A DNA stretch of 64,000 nucleotides from Gongronella butleri. Lineage: Eukaryota; Mucoromycota; Mucoromycetes; Mucorales; Cunninghamellaceae. The first letter of the stretch is position 1, and each line of letters opens with the position of its first letter. The stretch spans positions 1-64,000 of the forward strand of contig JAIWZP010000074.1 of assembly GCA_025201375.1 (NCBI GenBank), written 5' to 3'. The notes beneath the pieces are model-generated. The model did not search any database. It worked only from the letters and a program-made list of their open reading frames with translations, and was not told the DNA's origin. A program made the position numbers and the translations under genes. Of the stretch, positions 10,991 through 22,480 are shown in pieces.

Positions 10991-13075
10991 CTAGATGTGC
11001 TTGTTGGGACCGATCTCGGCATTGAACAGATTCTTCAATTGATCAAAGATGGTCTCACCAAATACCGCGAGTGCGCCACTGTCCAGCGCCGACGTCAATG
11101 TTGTGCGCTTTGAGCACCCGGGCGCCTGCGGAGTGCCCTTGAATTGCCCAACCAAGAAGGTCACCGCGTCGGCGGCGCCAGTGAATGCCAAAATCAACTA
11201 AAAAAAAAGGGGGGTGGGAAGATATTTTATGAATGAGGTGCGTTTTACGGCTTTTTTTTGTTATACTGTATTTACATGTTCCGAGAGCTCGTCGCTGATG
11301 AAATTGATGCTAAAATAAAATGAAAGAAAGTAAGCGTCTCATCGCCCAGAACAATTATCGCTTGTAATTGCAATTGGCGAAAGACAAAGCAATGCTTACT
11401 TTGCGCCGCTCGCACACCAAGATTGAACCTTTTTAAAAATACATATCAATGAGAAAAAATAATGTTTGTAGCTTGAAGGGCATGCTGCGACTTACCAATC
11501 CTTGGGCAGGACTATAGGGGACCACCTCGTCGTGCTAAAATGAAGAGAAATATGAAAAATGACGCGATGAGTCGCGTTTTGCACACATCGAGATTTTTTG
11601 TGATTTACAATGGCGTGGTACATGTGCAAGGGGATCTACATTGAGCATAATTGGGGTGAGATTGCTGCAAGTCCGTTGCGCTTTTGTGCCATTTGGCATT
11701 GTTTTACACTAGGAGCGCCCATGTGGCCCATTTCGTTATCCGAGATGGCTTTACGAGCAGGTTCGGCGTTGAGGTAGTCGGTGCGATTGAAGTACATGGA
11801 CATGTCCTTGCCGCCAAACTCGGCTTCAATTTGACTCAGGCACTGATTGCTGACATTGTGCCACAGCTCTTGATACTCGGGCTTGATCACGGAGAACAAA
11901 TACTCACGCAAGTCATCGTACTGCTGCGTCAAGCCAATGAAACCTAGAATTTACAAATGGAGAGCAAATCAATTCGTCCGTTTTCATCATCATTTCCGCC
12001 AAAATAGCACAAAAAAAGCGACTTCGCTCATTATTTTCCCTGTTTCTGTGTTAATGTCTTACTCGCTGGGATCAAACCGGTCCCTGTTTTGCCATTGAGG
12101 ATGGCAAATGAAGCATTGAGGTTGACAGGGGTCTGCGCGTAAAAAAAAAAAAAAAATGGCGCGTCAGGACCCCTGTGCTTTTGGCCACTGAATTCCGAGA
12201 CTTACCCCTCCCAAGGCAGCGCCAATGACCTTGAGTTCGGGAGCATAACTCTTTTGCATTTGCACGGCCCAACCGCTAGCAAGGGCGCCACCGCTATGAT
12301 AAAGAAAAAGACAAAAAAAATAGAAAAATCAGTGTCCGTGTCACTCATTACAAACCATTAAGCGTGCGCTTGGCCCATTCGCGGGTCTCATGACCTGCTT
12401 CTCACCTGTATCCCCAGAGTTGCACGTTGGCATTGGCGTCCAGCTGCGCAATTGCAAAAAAAAAAAAAAAAAAAAAAAAAATAGAAAAATATGAGCTGCT
12501 TTTTTTTTCTTTATCTTCTTTTTTTAAGCGTTTCTCACCCCTGTCACACTTGTGCTCGCAAGGGCGGCGCGAAGGCCGTCGAGGACACCCTTTCCAGAAG
12601 TGCCGCCGCAGGTGAATGTGGAGTTGGGGCCCTCATAATCGGATGCCATAACATAATAGCCACGGTTCAGCAGTGTCTCGATGAAGAGGGTGTCCACGGA
12701 TGTGCTATTCTGCTGCAGGCTGTAGCTGGGTGCACAGTCGATGTTTGGGCTGTCCTCGGCATACTGGTACGTGACAAGCGTGCTGGTATTCGCATTGTAG
12801 GGCCGCAAGATGGTGGCGACCGTCGCTGATGGCCGCCCGAGGACGTCTTCGGTCCTGTACAGCAATTGATACGCGCCTTGCACATTGTGCTGATATTTGA
12901 TGTCGCGGGAACGCAGAATCGCGCCGGGATTGGCGCTCTCATAGCCGCTTGGCGGCGTGTAAAATGGATCTTGCGACGGCTTGAGCAAATCGCGACGCGT
13001 CAAAGGCAATGCAGCTACTTGCGATGCAATGGATGCAATGCCCACGACGCCAGCTAGGATGGATTGGAGCTTCAT
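10991..13075 (-). CDS. Secreted lipase, CalA/secretory-lipase (LIP) family
   Basis: Alpha/beta-hydrolase that cleaves ester bonds of lipids outside the cell. Ten exons: 13075-12539, 12443-12406, 12293-12206, 12132-12063, 11943-11708, 11635-11609, 11534-11496, 11428-11400, 11309-11276 and 11197-10991; 434 aa. A hydrophobic signal peptide covers about residues 1-24 (ends VAALP). The nucleophile elbow is WGYSGGA (Ser192). HAIHDEVVPYSPA carries the acid (Asp334) and SEHLILAFTG the His (His366). The adjacent GANINF is also found in Candida antarctica lipase A. Several exons are only 27-39 nt, so the model depends on small introns, but every junction keeps frame and family motifs. Exon 6 uses the AG just before ATCCCC; the upstream CAG would introduce an in-frame stop. 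Confidence 0.93.
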
Positions 13076-15521
13076 GACAAAAACACGCGAAAAATAGTTG
13101 TCAATTGAGAGAATTGAGGGAATCCAGGGAAATGAAAGTCTAAAACTTGTTGCCTTTATATGTCCACCCCTGATGCAGGTTACACGCCATCTTTTCATTT
13201 CGTCCCAGCAATGTGGTCATGGTATCGTTGATGCCCCATTTATCAGCAATGTCACCAACTTGAGAGAAATGAATGACAGAAATCGTAAGAATTGCTTTTT
13301 TTCAAAAAAAAAATCGCAGCATATGAAATTTCCACGAAACGGGTGTGCTTCAGAGTCACTACCTTTTGCAGGGAGACCTTGGCATGGTCACGTTCAATGT
13401 TTTATGTGGCCAAAAGATCGGGAAAAATGAATAAGGCTCTTTGCTGGGCCACGCAAGAAAAACGCTGTGCAACGCGCACACGAGTTGAATGCGGCAAGCG
13501 CGCGACTTTTTGCCTGGAGAAAGGGGGGCGCAGGTGACAATTGGCGGGAGTGGCTTCCTGAAATGTTAAAATGAAGATGACCAACGGAGCTTGTTTTGCT
13601 CTGCTCCATGTTTTGGCGAGATGCAGAGTTACACCGCGCTCAAAAACGGAGCAAGATCTACCCAGCGGCACTGGGATTTCATTTTAAAATCAAGGCGAGA
13701 TACTATTGCTTTGTTTAGCGTCCTTTTTCTTACCTTCCACAGATCTCATCGTGTTCAATTAAGCCATCTTGTCTTTTATTTTGCGCATTTGATCGTGGTC
13801 CATAGTGCAGTGGACGCGCTGTTAATAAACATGTGTGCTTACCGTGCCTGCGCGCTTGCAGGCCCTTTGTGTTTCGTGAATTGGCATGTTCCGAGATCCA
13901 GGGTGACACGACGTGCAAGAATGGCGCGATGCAACCTTAATCGTGGGGAAGGGGGATCTCATGGTGACACACATCTTGCTTCCCACAGCCGATTTGACAA
14001 ACTGGTCAGCCGAAAAGTCATCCGCGCGCTCCCAGAAAGAGTAAAAATAGCCAACAATATATTAAATTCCTCCTCAAGTCACTCACGTAATGCAGAATCC
14101 GCAGAGTTTTCCCATGCACTCGGTGCTCTCCATGCTGATGTCCATCTTTGGGCCTGCTGATGACATTGCAAGGCTGTGGTGCATGTTTGCCGGTTTTTTT
14201 TTTTTTTTAAACATGATCATCTTTGTTTTGTCTTTTTTCTTTTTTTTAGCCGGATAATCTGGCTGCCAGCGCACCTAGCCGGAGCCATTGAAGGTTTGCA
14301 TTTGCACCTTTTGTGACAGCAGTGTCAAACTTCGTGCATGAGTACATAGTCAATAACTTGAAAATAAAAATAAATGAAAATGGGGACAATGTGAAGGCAT
14401 GTTGCTTCGTATCGATGGCTGTCGTACAATAATGAACGATACCCCAAGTTTTGGCTCCGCCTGGTACGGTCGAGGCGGCGGTGCTTGTCAATGGCAGCCT
14501 TTTATCTTTACTTGATCTGGTTTGCCATTGCGTGCTTTGGAGTGTCATCCATGCCATCCATTCTAACCATTCTATCCATTGCCCAACGGACAATCTTGAA
14601 AACAGCACGGGAACGCGCTCTTTTCGCATGCCAAGATGGCGGATCTTCATTTGAAGACAATGGCATCCCCATGAACGCGTGATGCTTGGACTGTGCACCA
14701 TGGACGCGTCATGCGCACATCATTTGATGCAGTCTGCAGGGTCTATTTGGCTTGCATGCATGCATTGGGCCGCTCACTTTCCATATACCTCGATTTTTTT
14801 TGGTCATGCGCCGCATTCTCTTTTCCTTTTTTTTTTTTTTCTTGTGTTGCACTGTTGGTTTGGAAGCAGTATGTCAGTGGGAAACCGGCACGGCAATGAA
14901 AGTCTTGCACTCCCAATTGTGTGCTTTACAATAGCTTGGAAAAGTACATGGCGGCTAATATCTCCTTTCTTCAATTTTCTTTTTTCTTTTTTTCTTTGTT
15001 GCACTGCAGTCGTGGTGGCATTGCATAAGTGAGAATGCAACACGGCAATGGACACTGGTTATTCTCGTGTTTGCAACGTCGAAGGAAACGCCAAGCAATT
15101 AAAATCAAAAGAAAAATGTCATCTTTTTCACAGATGATGCCCAAAAACATGAATTGACACGCGTCGTGCCCACCTCGGCTTCCTTTTTGCCGTGTTGCGT
15201 TAACAATTAAGCTATGCGTGACCAACGGGAGCTTCGGCTCGCGTGCCGAGTCGAAATTGCACCTCATTTCCCTTTTCACAGCCAGTTCGGGCATTGTTAT
15301 GAGCCATTTTTGGTTTTAAAAGATGGCGACGCGTCACCAATGCTACTTTTGTGGTGAAAAAAACTATTTTTCAATAGTAATGGAACAAATGCAAAAGCAA
15401 AACGCCGTGCTGGTGGGACACTTTATTTATTTCTGTGATTTTATGAGTGATTACACAAGTTTATTGCTTTGTTTTGCAGAGTACATTTCAAAGATGATTA
15501 CAGGGTACAAAAAAAGAGAGT
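13076..15521. other. Intergenic between lipase and subtilase copy 1
   Basis: The lipase promoter occupies the first few hundred bases. No exon is convincing in the rest. From about 15310 the sequence is the 3' flank shared with subtilase copy 2. Confidence 0.5.
13154..13160 (-). promoter_or_regulatory. TATA box of the lipase gene
   Basis: TATAAAG on the minus strand, about 80 nt upstream of the lipase start codon. Confidence 0.55.
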
Positions 15522-18500
15522 CTATTCAAAGGTGATGGGGCCCGAGGTCCACGCATCAAAGTCGGTGGGGGCTCGGGGGTCGCCAAACATCTTGAGACTC
15601 GAGATCTTGAGGCGATACGTGCCCTTGGGGACGTCGGTGCGGGAGTCGTTGCCGTTGGCGCTGTATTGGCCGTCCCACACCAATTGGTTGTACTGCAAGC
15701 CCTCATCGAGGTAATTGCGCGTAATGTATGTAAGATCGGGCAGGATCTTACCGAGGACGAGAGACGTCAGGCTGTCGACAATCTCGAACTGCATCAGGGC
15801 GGACGGCGTGACGAGACGCGTGAAGATATTCATGACCTGGGAGCCGTTGAACACGACAGTGTCATTGCCATCAATCTTAGGGGCGCCAGTGTCGCTGTAG
15901 GACAGATAAGGGTAGCCAGCGTCAAAGATGGGCAGGTCCTTTTGGCGACCGGCGATACCAAAGTAGGGCAAGGAAAGGGTGCGTGTCGTGGGAGACGACG
16001 TAGGGGTCAATTGGACATAGCCGCCATACATGATGTGCTGCTTGGGGTCTGTGTTAGGCGGAATCACGGAAACTTGCACCTGAACAGAGCTGCCAGGGGC
16101 CACCTTGATGTTTTTGGGTGTGATGCGCAGCGTGGCCTCGGCCACCGTGTAATTGATGGGCTCCGTGAGCGCGTAGCCCGTCTTTTCAAGGTCGTAGGGC
16201 ATGACGGCGAGCGACGCATTGTTGCTCACGTCGTATGCAATCGTGACGGGGCCATTGTTCGTGATGGTGATTGTTTGGATCTTGTTCAGAGACGACGAGG
16301 TGTCATTAAACGACAGTTGGCCGGGGCTGATATGCACCTGCTCCATAATCGCGTCATACACTGTAAAATTGCAAATGGATGAGAATGACGCGTCTTTTTC
16401 TTGTCTTTTTTTTTTTGCATTTGCGTTACCTTGAATCAGGCCGGCACCCTGACGGATAGGCGTGTCAATATCGGACCTGCCATTCGCCGAGCTGCGCACG
16501 GACGCGTAGTTTTGGAACTGTTCCTGCATGTAACGAGTTGTGGGGCGCGTGCCATTGTTTTTGTTCGCGCTGAGCATGAGCGCAAAGGCGCCAGTCACGT
16601 ACGGGGTCGCCATAGAGGTGCCTAGCGTGCATCACATCGGGTTAGATTTGCATACATGGATAAATGGATGAAATGACGCTTAAAAAAAATTACCAGACAG
16701 AATGCCCCAGCCGCCGAGGTACCGAGGGAGCGTCGAGAGCATGTAGCCACCAACACCACCGAAATTGGGACGGAGTTCCAGTTCATAAGCAGGGCCCACT
16801 AAGATTGTAGAAATGCGGACGCGTGAGTCAGGTCATTGCTTTGCCATTTGCCTCTTTTTTGTTGGGTTTACCAGAAGAGAAATCAGAGACAGTGAATGCG
16901 GTTGCGACATCAATGACGTAGAGCTTGTCGTTAAAAGTGAGATCAACCTTGCCAGCTTTGACAGCGGCGACGAGTGCGGCACCGTCGGTCTTGCCGATGC
17001 CCAGGACGGGGATGCCGGGGTTGGTGACCGTGGGCTGGTCAACCGTGTCTTTGTTGGGGTCGTACACGATGACGCCAATGGCACCGGCAGCCTTGGTGTT
17101 CTTGGCCTTGTCGTCAAAGGGGCATCCACCGCGCTGCACAAGCGCGTATTGGCCCGACACGGTCGCGGGCACAGTCGACGCCGTGCACGCGTCATGGCCG
17201 CTGCCGATGTCCTTGTCTCCAAGCACAACCGTGGCATTGGGATTGACACGCTCTTGCTCACCGGAAGCGTACGCTGAAAAAAAAAGACACTATATGAGCT
17301 TTTTCAATGACAACGCCTCAATGGCCAGAAGATGGGCTCTTACTGATGGGTTCGTGAATGCCAGTGGCAATAAATTTGGGCACGAGATTGTGGCTATTGT
17401 CAAATGCGGCAATGTCCGTGGAATTGACACCCGTGCCAGGCGTGCCCAAGGTAAACGAGCCTTGGACGCCTATGTTACCAGCGGCCACAATCACTAGAGA
17501 ATTGAAAAAATGAGTTCGTGTGGTCAATTCGGCAAGTGCACGCTTGCTCATTTACCTGGGATGCCCTCAGCAGCAACGTTTGACACAACGACAGCGGAGG
17601 CACCCTCGGTCCAACCACCGTCAACGCCAAGACTGACGTTGATCACGTCACATTTGGCGTCACGCGCCATCAAAATCGCCTGAATGACCACAGGGTCTGA
17701 CGTGCCGCCCTGGCAACCAAACTAAGAATAAAAATGAGACACGCCGATCTTTGCATTAAAATCAAGCAAAAAGTTGTCTTACCACGCGCCAATGGCCAAT
17801 AGTAGCACCAGGAGCCACACCGTGATAGTTCTTTGGGAAGGAAAAGGGTGAGGCGACTTGTTGATGGGCCATCAGCGTGTTTTACCTCACTCTCGGCCGC
17901 AATGATACCGGTGACGTGAGTGCCGTGCCCTATTTCAAAGAGGTTAACACCAAATCTTTTTTTTTGGTGGAATCGTACCTTCCGCACCAGCGGACGCGGG
18001 ACAATCGTCCAGGGGTGTGTCACGGGGATGGGGTGTGTCGTCGCCGCCCTTGAAATCGTTGCCGACGAGATCCTTGCCGTAACGGATCTTATAGCCTTCG
18101 CCAAAGCCGCCGCCAAGCGCGGGCAGCATGTAATCGACGCCCGAGTCAATGACGCACGCGAGGATGCCCTTGCCGGTGTTGTTGAGCTCCTTGTGGACGC
18201 GGTCGACCTGGGTGACGTTGTGCGGCATCATGACAGAGAACGCCTCGCCGGTGATTTGCGAGCTGTTGTACAGGGGGCGGAAGGTCTGCGCCGTGGGGCG
18301 CGGCACGTAGTGTGATTGGTGCACGGACACGACGTCGTCGTGATCCATCAACTGAGCAAGGCGCTTTTCATGGCGCGACGGCGTATGGTCCGCGGCGGGC
18401 TCGGGATCCGCCAATGTAACGGACACGCCTGAGAACAGGGAATGCGTGAATTTGTGGTCGATTTGCACGTCGGTGGCAAACGCCGCCAACAGCTTGTTTT

Positions 18501-19950
18501 CAAGCGCGTGCGCCGCGTCGGGGCTTCGCGTGTGCACAATGTAGCTGCCGGATATCACATGCTCGGACTTGGCCGTGCTCGGCTTGTACTTGGGGTGTGC
18601 AAACGACGCGTCCACCGTGCCTTGCAGCGCGAGTGAAGCCACAGTAAAGAGCTGAATGAATGAAAATGTGGTCTTCATCCCGGGCCAACAAAAAGGAAGG
18701 GGAAGGGTAATGAAAGGAAGGTAGAAATGAAGAAGGATGGGTAAAAACAGATAAAAGAGAGATTTGATGAAAAGATCGGCCACCTTTTATGAATTTTCTT
18801 GGCTTCCAAAGCTTTCCAAATCGAACAGTATTCCGAAATGAAAGGCAACTGGCGTTACACACATGCCAAAAAGGGGGGAAAACATGGCTCTTGGCTCTCC
18901 ATGTTTCAAGGTGAACAAGAAAGCGTCTTTGGGCCATTTACAAGACACGATAGAATCTCATTGAGATCATGATGCTTCTTGCCGATGACAACGAACCTGC
19001 TGCAGCTAGCACGGACGGCTGAAAACGTCAAACCTTGGGTGCAGGCCTTCAATTTCTGATTTTGAGCGGTTTGTGGCCATTTGCAGCCCCCTGGCGGCGC
19101 TTGCCAAAGTAAAACACATGAAATTAAATTGACGGTTTGTGTGACCCACATTTCAATCCACGCAATGACAAATGCCCGGATATTGCTGAAGCAAAAAAAA
19201 AAAAATAATAACAAAAAAAAAAAAAAGAAAAAAAGAGCAAGCGCCCTGGGAACAATCGCCACGGGGGTATCTGTTCACGGGTCCCTCACTGGTGATGGAG
19301 TTTATTGATCAACATATATAATCATGATGGCAAGCAATTGTGGATGAAGATCAAAATGAAAGATGGGGGACCGGAGCCACGAAATTTGCACATCTTGCAA
19401 ATGATCAACATCAGCCAAGAAGTGCCCCGCAACACGTGCAAGCTGCAGATCGAATTCAATTCCGAAGCACCCATTTTTGCCGAATTTGGTACGCCGTGCA
19501 TCAGGTACAACCCAAATTTTCGGCATGTTGCACACACCCTGAACCATGCTATTTTCAGCTTTCATTTCTATTTTTTTATCTGTATAATATTCGCTCGTCA
19601 TCATCCACAGTCAGTCCTCGTTGCTCAGCGGCATGGGTTTGGCGTGTTATTCTGCTGCCATGCGCTTGTGTCACCTCGATCACCATGCAAAGTGCCTCTT
19701 TTTGATTTCGACCTATGAGCGGGCACATTTCAACGTGGTCGTTGTTTTTTCTTGCATTGCCGACGCGTGTCGCTCACAAATGACCGCGCCGGCTAGCCAC
19801 TTTGCGCCAAGCCGCGTGCTTTCATAAACTAACTTTGTTGTTGCAGGTTGCATGTCTCGTGTGCCGGTCAGATGAATGAGCGCGGTAACCCCCCCTCTCC
19901 AGTCCTCTAATTGATCATTGCGAACAAGTCCCATTCAAGTGAGAGATGGG
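15310..19950 (-). repeat. Segmental duplication, unit 1 (subtilase copy 1 plus flanks)
   Basis: The gene, about 200 bp of 3' flank and about 1.2 kb of 5' flank are duplicated about 6.96 kb further on. The upstream part is recognised by shared blocks such as ATGCCCGGATATTGCTGAAG and CCCCGCAACACGTGCAAGCT at 19170-19450 and 26150-26450. Edges are approximate. Confidence 0.85.
15522..18678 (-). CDS. Secreted subtilisin-like serine protease with PA domain, copy 1
   Basis: S8 protease of the Vpr/C5a-like type. Nine exons: 18678-17979, 17929-17886, 17830-17783, 17721-17556, 17493-17344, 17273-16872, 16798-16694, 16621-16430 and 16360-15522; 881 aa. Order: signal peptide (1-24), I9-type propeptide (about 40-125), catalytic Asp178 (VIDSGVDY), His235 (GHGTHVTG), oxyanion Asn326 (AAGN), a PA domain inserted at about 380-500 (YALVQRGGC, FDDKAKN, AGAIGVIVYD), catalytic Ser541 (GTSMATP), then an Fn3-like beta region. 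All active-site residues are present, so it should be an active extracellular protease. First of three tandem paralogues on one strand; the ends of the gene are almost identical to copy 2. Confidence 0.95.
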
Positions 19951-22480
19951 CCGCTGTCATTACAAATGAAAAAAATGCGCCCTTTACGCATCCTATTAAT
20001 TGGAAAACCGCAGGCCGTGCTTTAAGCGCGTGCTATTGCAAAACCGAATTTTGTGATACCGATTAGCTGCCAGCAGCGCATCTAGCACCTTTACAATGAA
20101 GTTAATCAGACAATTGTCAACATTCTAGCAATTTCCATGCCTTCTCAGCTAGATAATCGTCTCAATGTAAACCTAATAGACAGAGCACACTATCATATCC
20201 ATGATGCTGCAATTTGCTGCATTCAATGGAAAGCTGCAACCTGCGGTATGATACCTTGAAAATATGACATAGCTAAGCATAAAAACCCATCTCATAATAA
20301 TCTTCTGTGCCTAGCGTGCACATCATTGGAGATTCATGGGAGCGTCTTTGGTGTTCATGTCTCCGATACCCCGGTCATGGATGACGCGTCCTAAAGCGCC
20401 GCTCATGGGGCGCGTTCGGCGTTTTCAATGGTAAAACAAAAACAAATTAAAATTTTCAAGCACGCGACGCGCCGGTCTAGAACTAATAAAAGAGTGGTAG
20501 CCCGCAAAGGATTCAGCGCGACAAGACGGTGAAAACAAGCGCTTCCCGAGATGGTTCTGTCAGATGTTCGACGAATCTAGCTATCAAAGATGTATTTGAT
20601 CCAATTTCCGCATGTTAAACGAGGATGTACTAGTCGATTACTAGGGAAACTTGAAATCGTCGAGCCTTCACCTCAACAATCACTTCGCTCTAATTCGGGA
20701 CCAATTGGACATCTTCATCAGACAAACATCTGCTGGAGAGGGTAAAAGTCACCATTCTGCTCGCCCACTCGGCGACAACACAAGCAATCAATATATGCAT
20801 GGGGGGCCTCAAACGAATAAGCGAGCAAAGAGTTATCATAAAAGCGCCTTTGTTTTGAAGAGAATCTGTTTGGATCTCAGCGAGCTAGCCCCCAAGGGGC
20901 CGATTTGGCCCTGGATTTACAACCAACTCGTAACTCATGAATGAGCTCGCAGATCTTCGAGAAAACTTGGAATCATCGGAGACCTATGTCCACCATCACC
21001 TTGTCCAAATTTGGTGCCAAATGGACAAGTTCATCAAGAGAAACGCATAAAAGATGAGTTTGACCCTGATTTTTACACGTAAAGCATATCTCATGATTGC
21101 ACTGGCCGATCGACGGAAAAACTTGAAACCCTTGGAGCCCAATGTCCACTATCACCTGGTTCAAATTTGAGGCCGTTTGGACAAGTTTCCGGGGAGACGC
21201 CCAGCAAACAGAAGTAAATCGATCACCATACTGGTCGCTCACTCGATGATAACACGATCTATCAACACGTAAGAGATCTCAAATGAAGAAGCAAGACAAA
21301 GAGTTAAAAGCGCTTGTGTTTTGAAGAGAACCTGTTGAGATCTCGGCGAGCTAGCCACCAAGGGTCCATTTGGCCCTGGATTTACAGCTAACACGTATCT
21401 CACGACTGATCCAGTCGATCGCCGAGAAAACTTGAAATTGTTGGAGCCCTATGTCCACCATCACCTGGTCCAAATTGGGGACCAGTTGGACAAGGTTCCA
21501 GGGAGAGGCCCAGCAAAGTGCACCCCTCGCAAAGTGAAGTAACTCAATTACCATTCTGATTCTCTACTCGACAACGACGCAACTTATTAACGCGTGCGAC
21601 ACCTCAAATGAATATGCGAGAGAAACAGTTAAAAGCGCCTGTATTTAAAGACAAATCTGTTGAGAACTCAGCGAGTTAACTGATAAAAGCGAATTTGGCC
21701 CAGAATTCACACATAACGCATTTTCTCCAGAATGTAATATCCAATCACTGAGAAAACTTGGTATCGCTGGATTTCTGTGTCCACCATCACTTGATTCGAA
21801 TTTTGGGCCGCTGGGACAAGTTACCAGGTAACCGCTCAGCGGAAGGGAGTGTCTTAACTATCATTATATTAATTAATTTGGGAATATATGCAACCAACCA
21901 TCGCGTGAGAGATCTCAATTGCATGGGCGAGACAAAGAGTTTAAAGCGCTTGTGTCCGTGATGAATCTGTTGTGATTTCTGTGTTTATTCATCAAAATTG
22001 CATTTGGCCTCAATCACATCGTGTATCGCTAGATTTTACTAACCGAAGCCCGAGAAAACTTGGAATCGTGGATTTCTTGCGTCAATCATTATCTGTTTAA
22101 TATTTGGGTCACCATTTCAGCTAGTTTTTCATGAGAAGCTCTATGGGCGGCAGTTTTTAATAAAAGGGGCAATTTGTGAGTGCGACGCGCTTTTTTTTTT
22201 TTGGTTTTGCAATCATTTTGGGAGGGGGGGCTTTGGAAGCTGCTTTCGGTTTTTGAAAAAGGGTGGCGCGTCACTACAGCTGGTGCGCTTGAAAGATGCT
22301 GTTTCAATAGTAATTTGTAGAATGCAAGCGCACAAAAAACCGTGCCATGAGCATTTTGTTTTTTGTTTTTTGTTCTTTTTGTACGATTTTTTTGCCTTGT
22401 GTATACAGGATTACATAGGTTTATTACTTTGTTTTGCAGTGTACATGTCAAGGTGATTACAAGGTGCACAGGGGAGTCTA
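18679..22480. other. Spacer between subtilase copies 1 and 2
   Basis: The first part (to about 19950) is the duplicated 5' flank. It is followed by unremarkable AT-rich sequence and then the satellite at about 20500-22130. No gene seen. Confidence 0.6.
20500..22130 (+). repeat. Degenerate tandem satellite, family A
   Basis: Six cores of the type GAAAACTTGGAATCGTTGGA, followed by TGTCCACCATCACCTGG and GGACAAGTT, start near 20640, 20957, 21113, 21425, 21748 and 22048. The spacing is about 310-320 bp with one short (about 156 bp) unit. Between cores a second conserved block recurs (GCGCTTGTGTTTTGAAGAGA, then ATCTGTTG, GCGAGCTAGCC and TTTGGCCCTGGATTTACA). Confidence 0.8.

Noticed and set aside
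11636..11683. Use of the upstream CAG acceptor for lipase exon 6
   Set aside because: It puts a TAG in frame; the acceptor ending ATGTAG keeps the frame and the IPLHMYHA motif.
13591..14160. 189-codon plus-strand frame
   Set aside because: No recognisable motif, unlike neighbouring coding composition, no splice partners.
15666..16382. 238-codon plus-strand frame opposite the last subtilase exons (also 22625-23341)
   Set aside because: It is antisense to a well-supported coding exon, is rich in Arg/Val/Asp from GC bias, and exists only because the two copies are near-identical.
20500..22130. CRISPR-like array
   Set aside because: Repeat units are hundreds of bases long and diverged, there are no short identical repeats with unique spacers, and the genome is eukaryotic.
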